Shown here: in pieces, positions 63,541 through 64,000 of the stretch
Position numbering within the stretch: position 1 is the stretch's first letter
Layout of the letters: every line of letters begins with the position of its first letter
Assembly: GCA_031761405.1 (NCBI GenBank)
Contig: JASEVX010000008.1
Location: forward strand, 41,085,175 to 41,149,174
DNA: 64,000 bases
Source: Serripes groenlandicus
Taxonomy: Eukaryota > Mollusca > Bivalvia > Cardiida > Cardiidae
Direction of reading: 5' to 3'
The notes under the pieces: model-generated
What the model saw: the letters and a program-made list of their open reading frames with translations, nothing else
What the model was told of the DNA's origin: nothing
Database searches by the model: none
Translations under genes and position numbers: made by a program

Positions 63541-64000
63541 ACCCCCGTTATCGTCCCGGAAAAAGCTGCAATAAAAATCCGACTTACCGGCACAATCAAA
63601 TATAGATTCTTGCTGACTGAACGCGTTTAGACTGGAAATCTAAAGCAGGCCCATGCACAAAGCAAACAAAGCATCCGGGTTCATAGAATACATTCGCCGA
63701 GGCTTTTACTGTAGCCTGCTTTAGACTAGAGATCATTTATCTGTCGTGTGTCCGTCTGTCTATTTGTCACGCGTTTACTAAAATGTGCTGGCATATTGAC
63801 CGGCGATATACATGTTCCATCGAACCTTTACATTTGTTTCGACGGGGCTAGACTTTCTCTTTTTAAACCCTTCCTCCATACGACAAAACAGCAGCAGACG
63901 ATTTTGAAATCAACGCAAAAGTATAATTATTGAGAAGAGTCGAAGGAGAAATTACTCTGCACGAGCAATCTTCGTCTGTAAATAGGAATTGGAAACACAA
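63541..64000. other. end of window, MITE ends and non-coding DNA
   Basis: Contains an inverted pair 'tctaaagcaggc' (about 63639) and 'gcctgctttaga' (about 63714), and from about 63865 a MITE of the CCCTT(T)CC family (aaacccttcctccatacgac, gcagcagacgattttgaaat) that continues to the window edge. No tubulin exon 1 is seen before the end. Confidence 0.4.

Noticed and set aside
63541..64000. start of a fourth beta-tubulin gene
   Set aside because: The flank matches, but no promoter boxes or MREI-coding exon occurs before the window ends.

Overview
The window is animal nuclear DNA, most likely from a bivalve or related mollusc. The evidence is spliced genes with GT-AG introns, AT-rich non-coding DNA, non-LTR retrotransposon fragments, tRNA-derived SINEs carrying the 'cgccgctttcaacaat ... 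tatatcacggcg' core that I associate with the MetaSINE group of molluscs, many MITEs and long satellite arrays. Species cannot be fixed by reading alone.

The backbone is a tandem cluster of three beta-tubulin genes, all on the + strand and all with the same three-exon structure: 57 bp, a long intron 1, 465 bp, a 368-bp intron 2, then 816 bp including the stop. Coding spans are 3588-9984, 20400-25703 and 40725-47596. Each encodes a 445-residue protein, and the only amino-acid difference I see is Ile189 in copy 1 versus Val189 in copies 2 and 3. Each gene sits in a large repeat unit (unit 1 about 2192-18404, unit 2 about 18405-38933, unit 3 about 38934-62937). At about 62938-63540 the 5' flank of a fourth unit begins and then breaks off. 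Within a unit the order is constant: 5' flank with a SINE, CCAAT/TATA promoter, tubulin gene, 59-bp satellite, 13-bp satellite, an array of diverged ~200-bp repeats, then MITEs. This resembles the gene-plus-repetitive-spacer layout of rDNA or histone clusters.

Copy-specific insertions, several with the empty site visible in a sister unit, give a relative history. Unit 2 has a SINE with a 13-bp target duplication (19351-19566), a LINE of at least 3.7 kb (about 28397 to an assembly gap at 32089-32288) and a foldback-like insertion (about 36920-37714). Units 2 and 3 share a 370-bp TTAA-flanked MITE that unit 1 lacks. Intron 1 of copies 1 and 3 carries two different elements at the same site, which is empty in copy 2. 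Unit 3 has about 9 kb of extra repeat-rich DNA between the gene and its 59-bp array, including a decayed second LINE (52226-54475).

Outside the cluster, the first 645 bases are the 3' end of a LINE that encodes an RNase H domain and a zinc knuckle; most of 646-2190 shows no gene. Apart from the tubulins, every protein-like sequence I can support belongs to a retrotransposon. The many other open frames lie in satellites, introns or antisense to tubulin exons and are treated as spurious.
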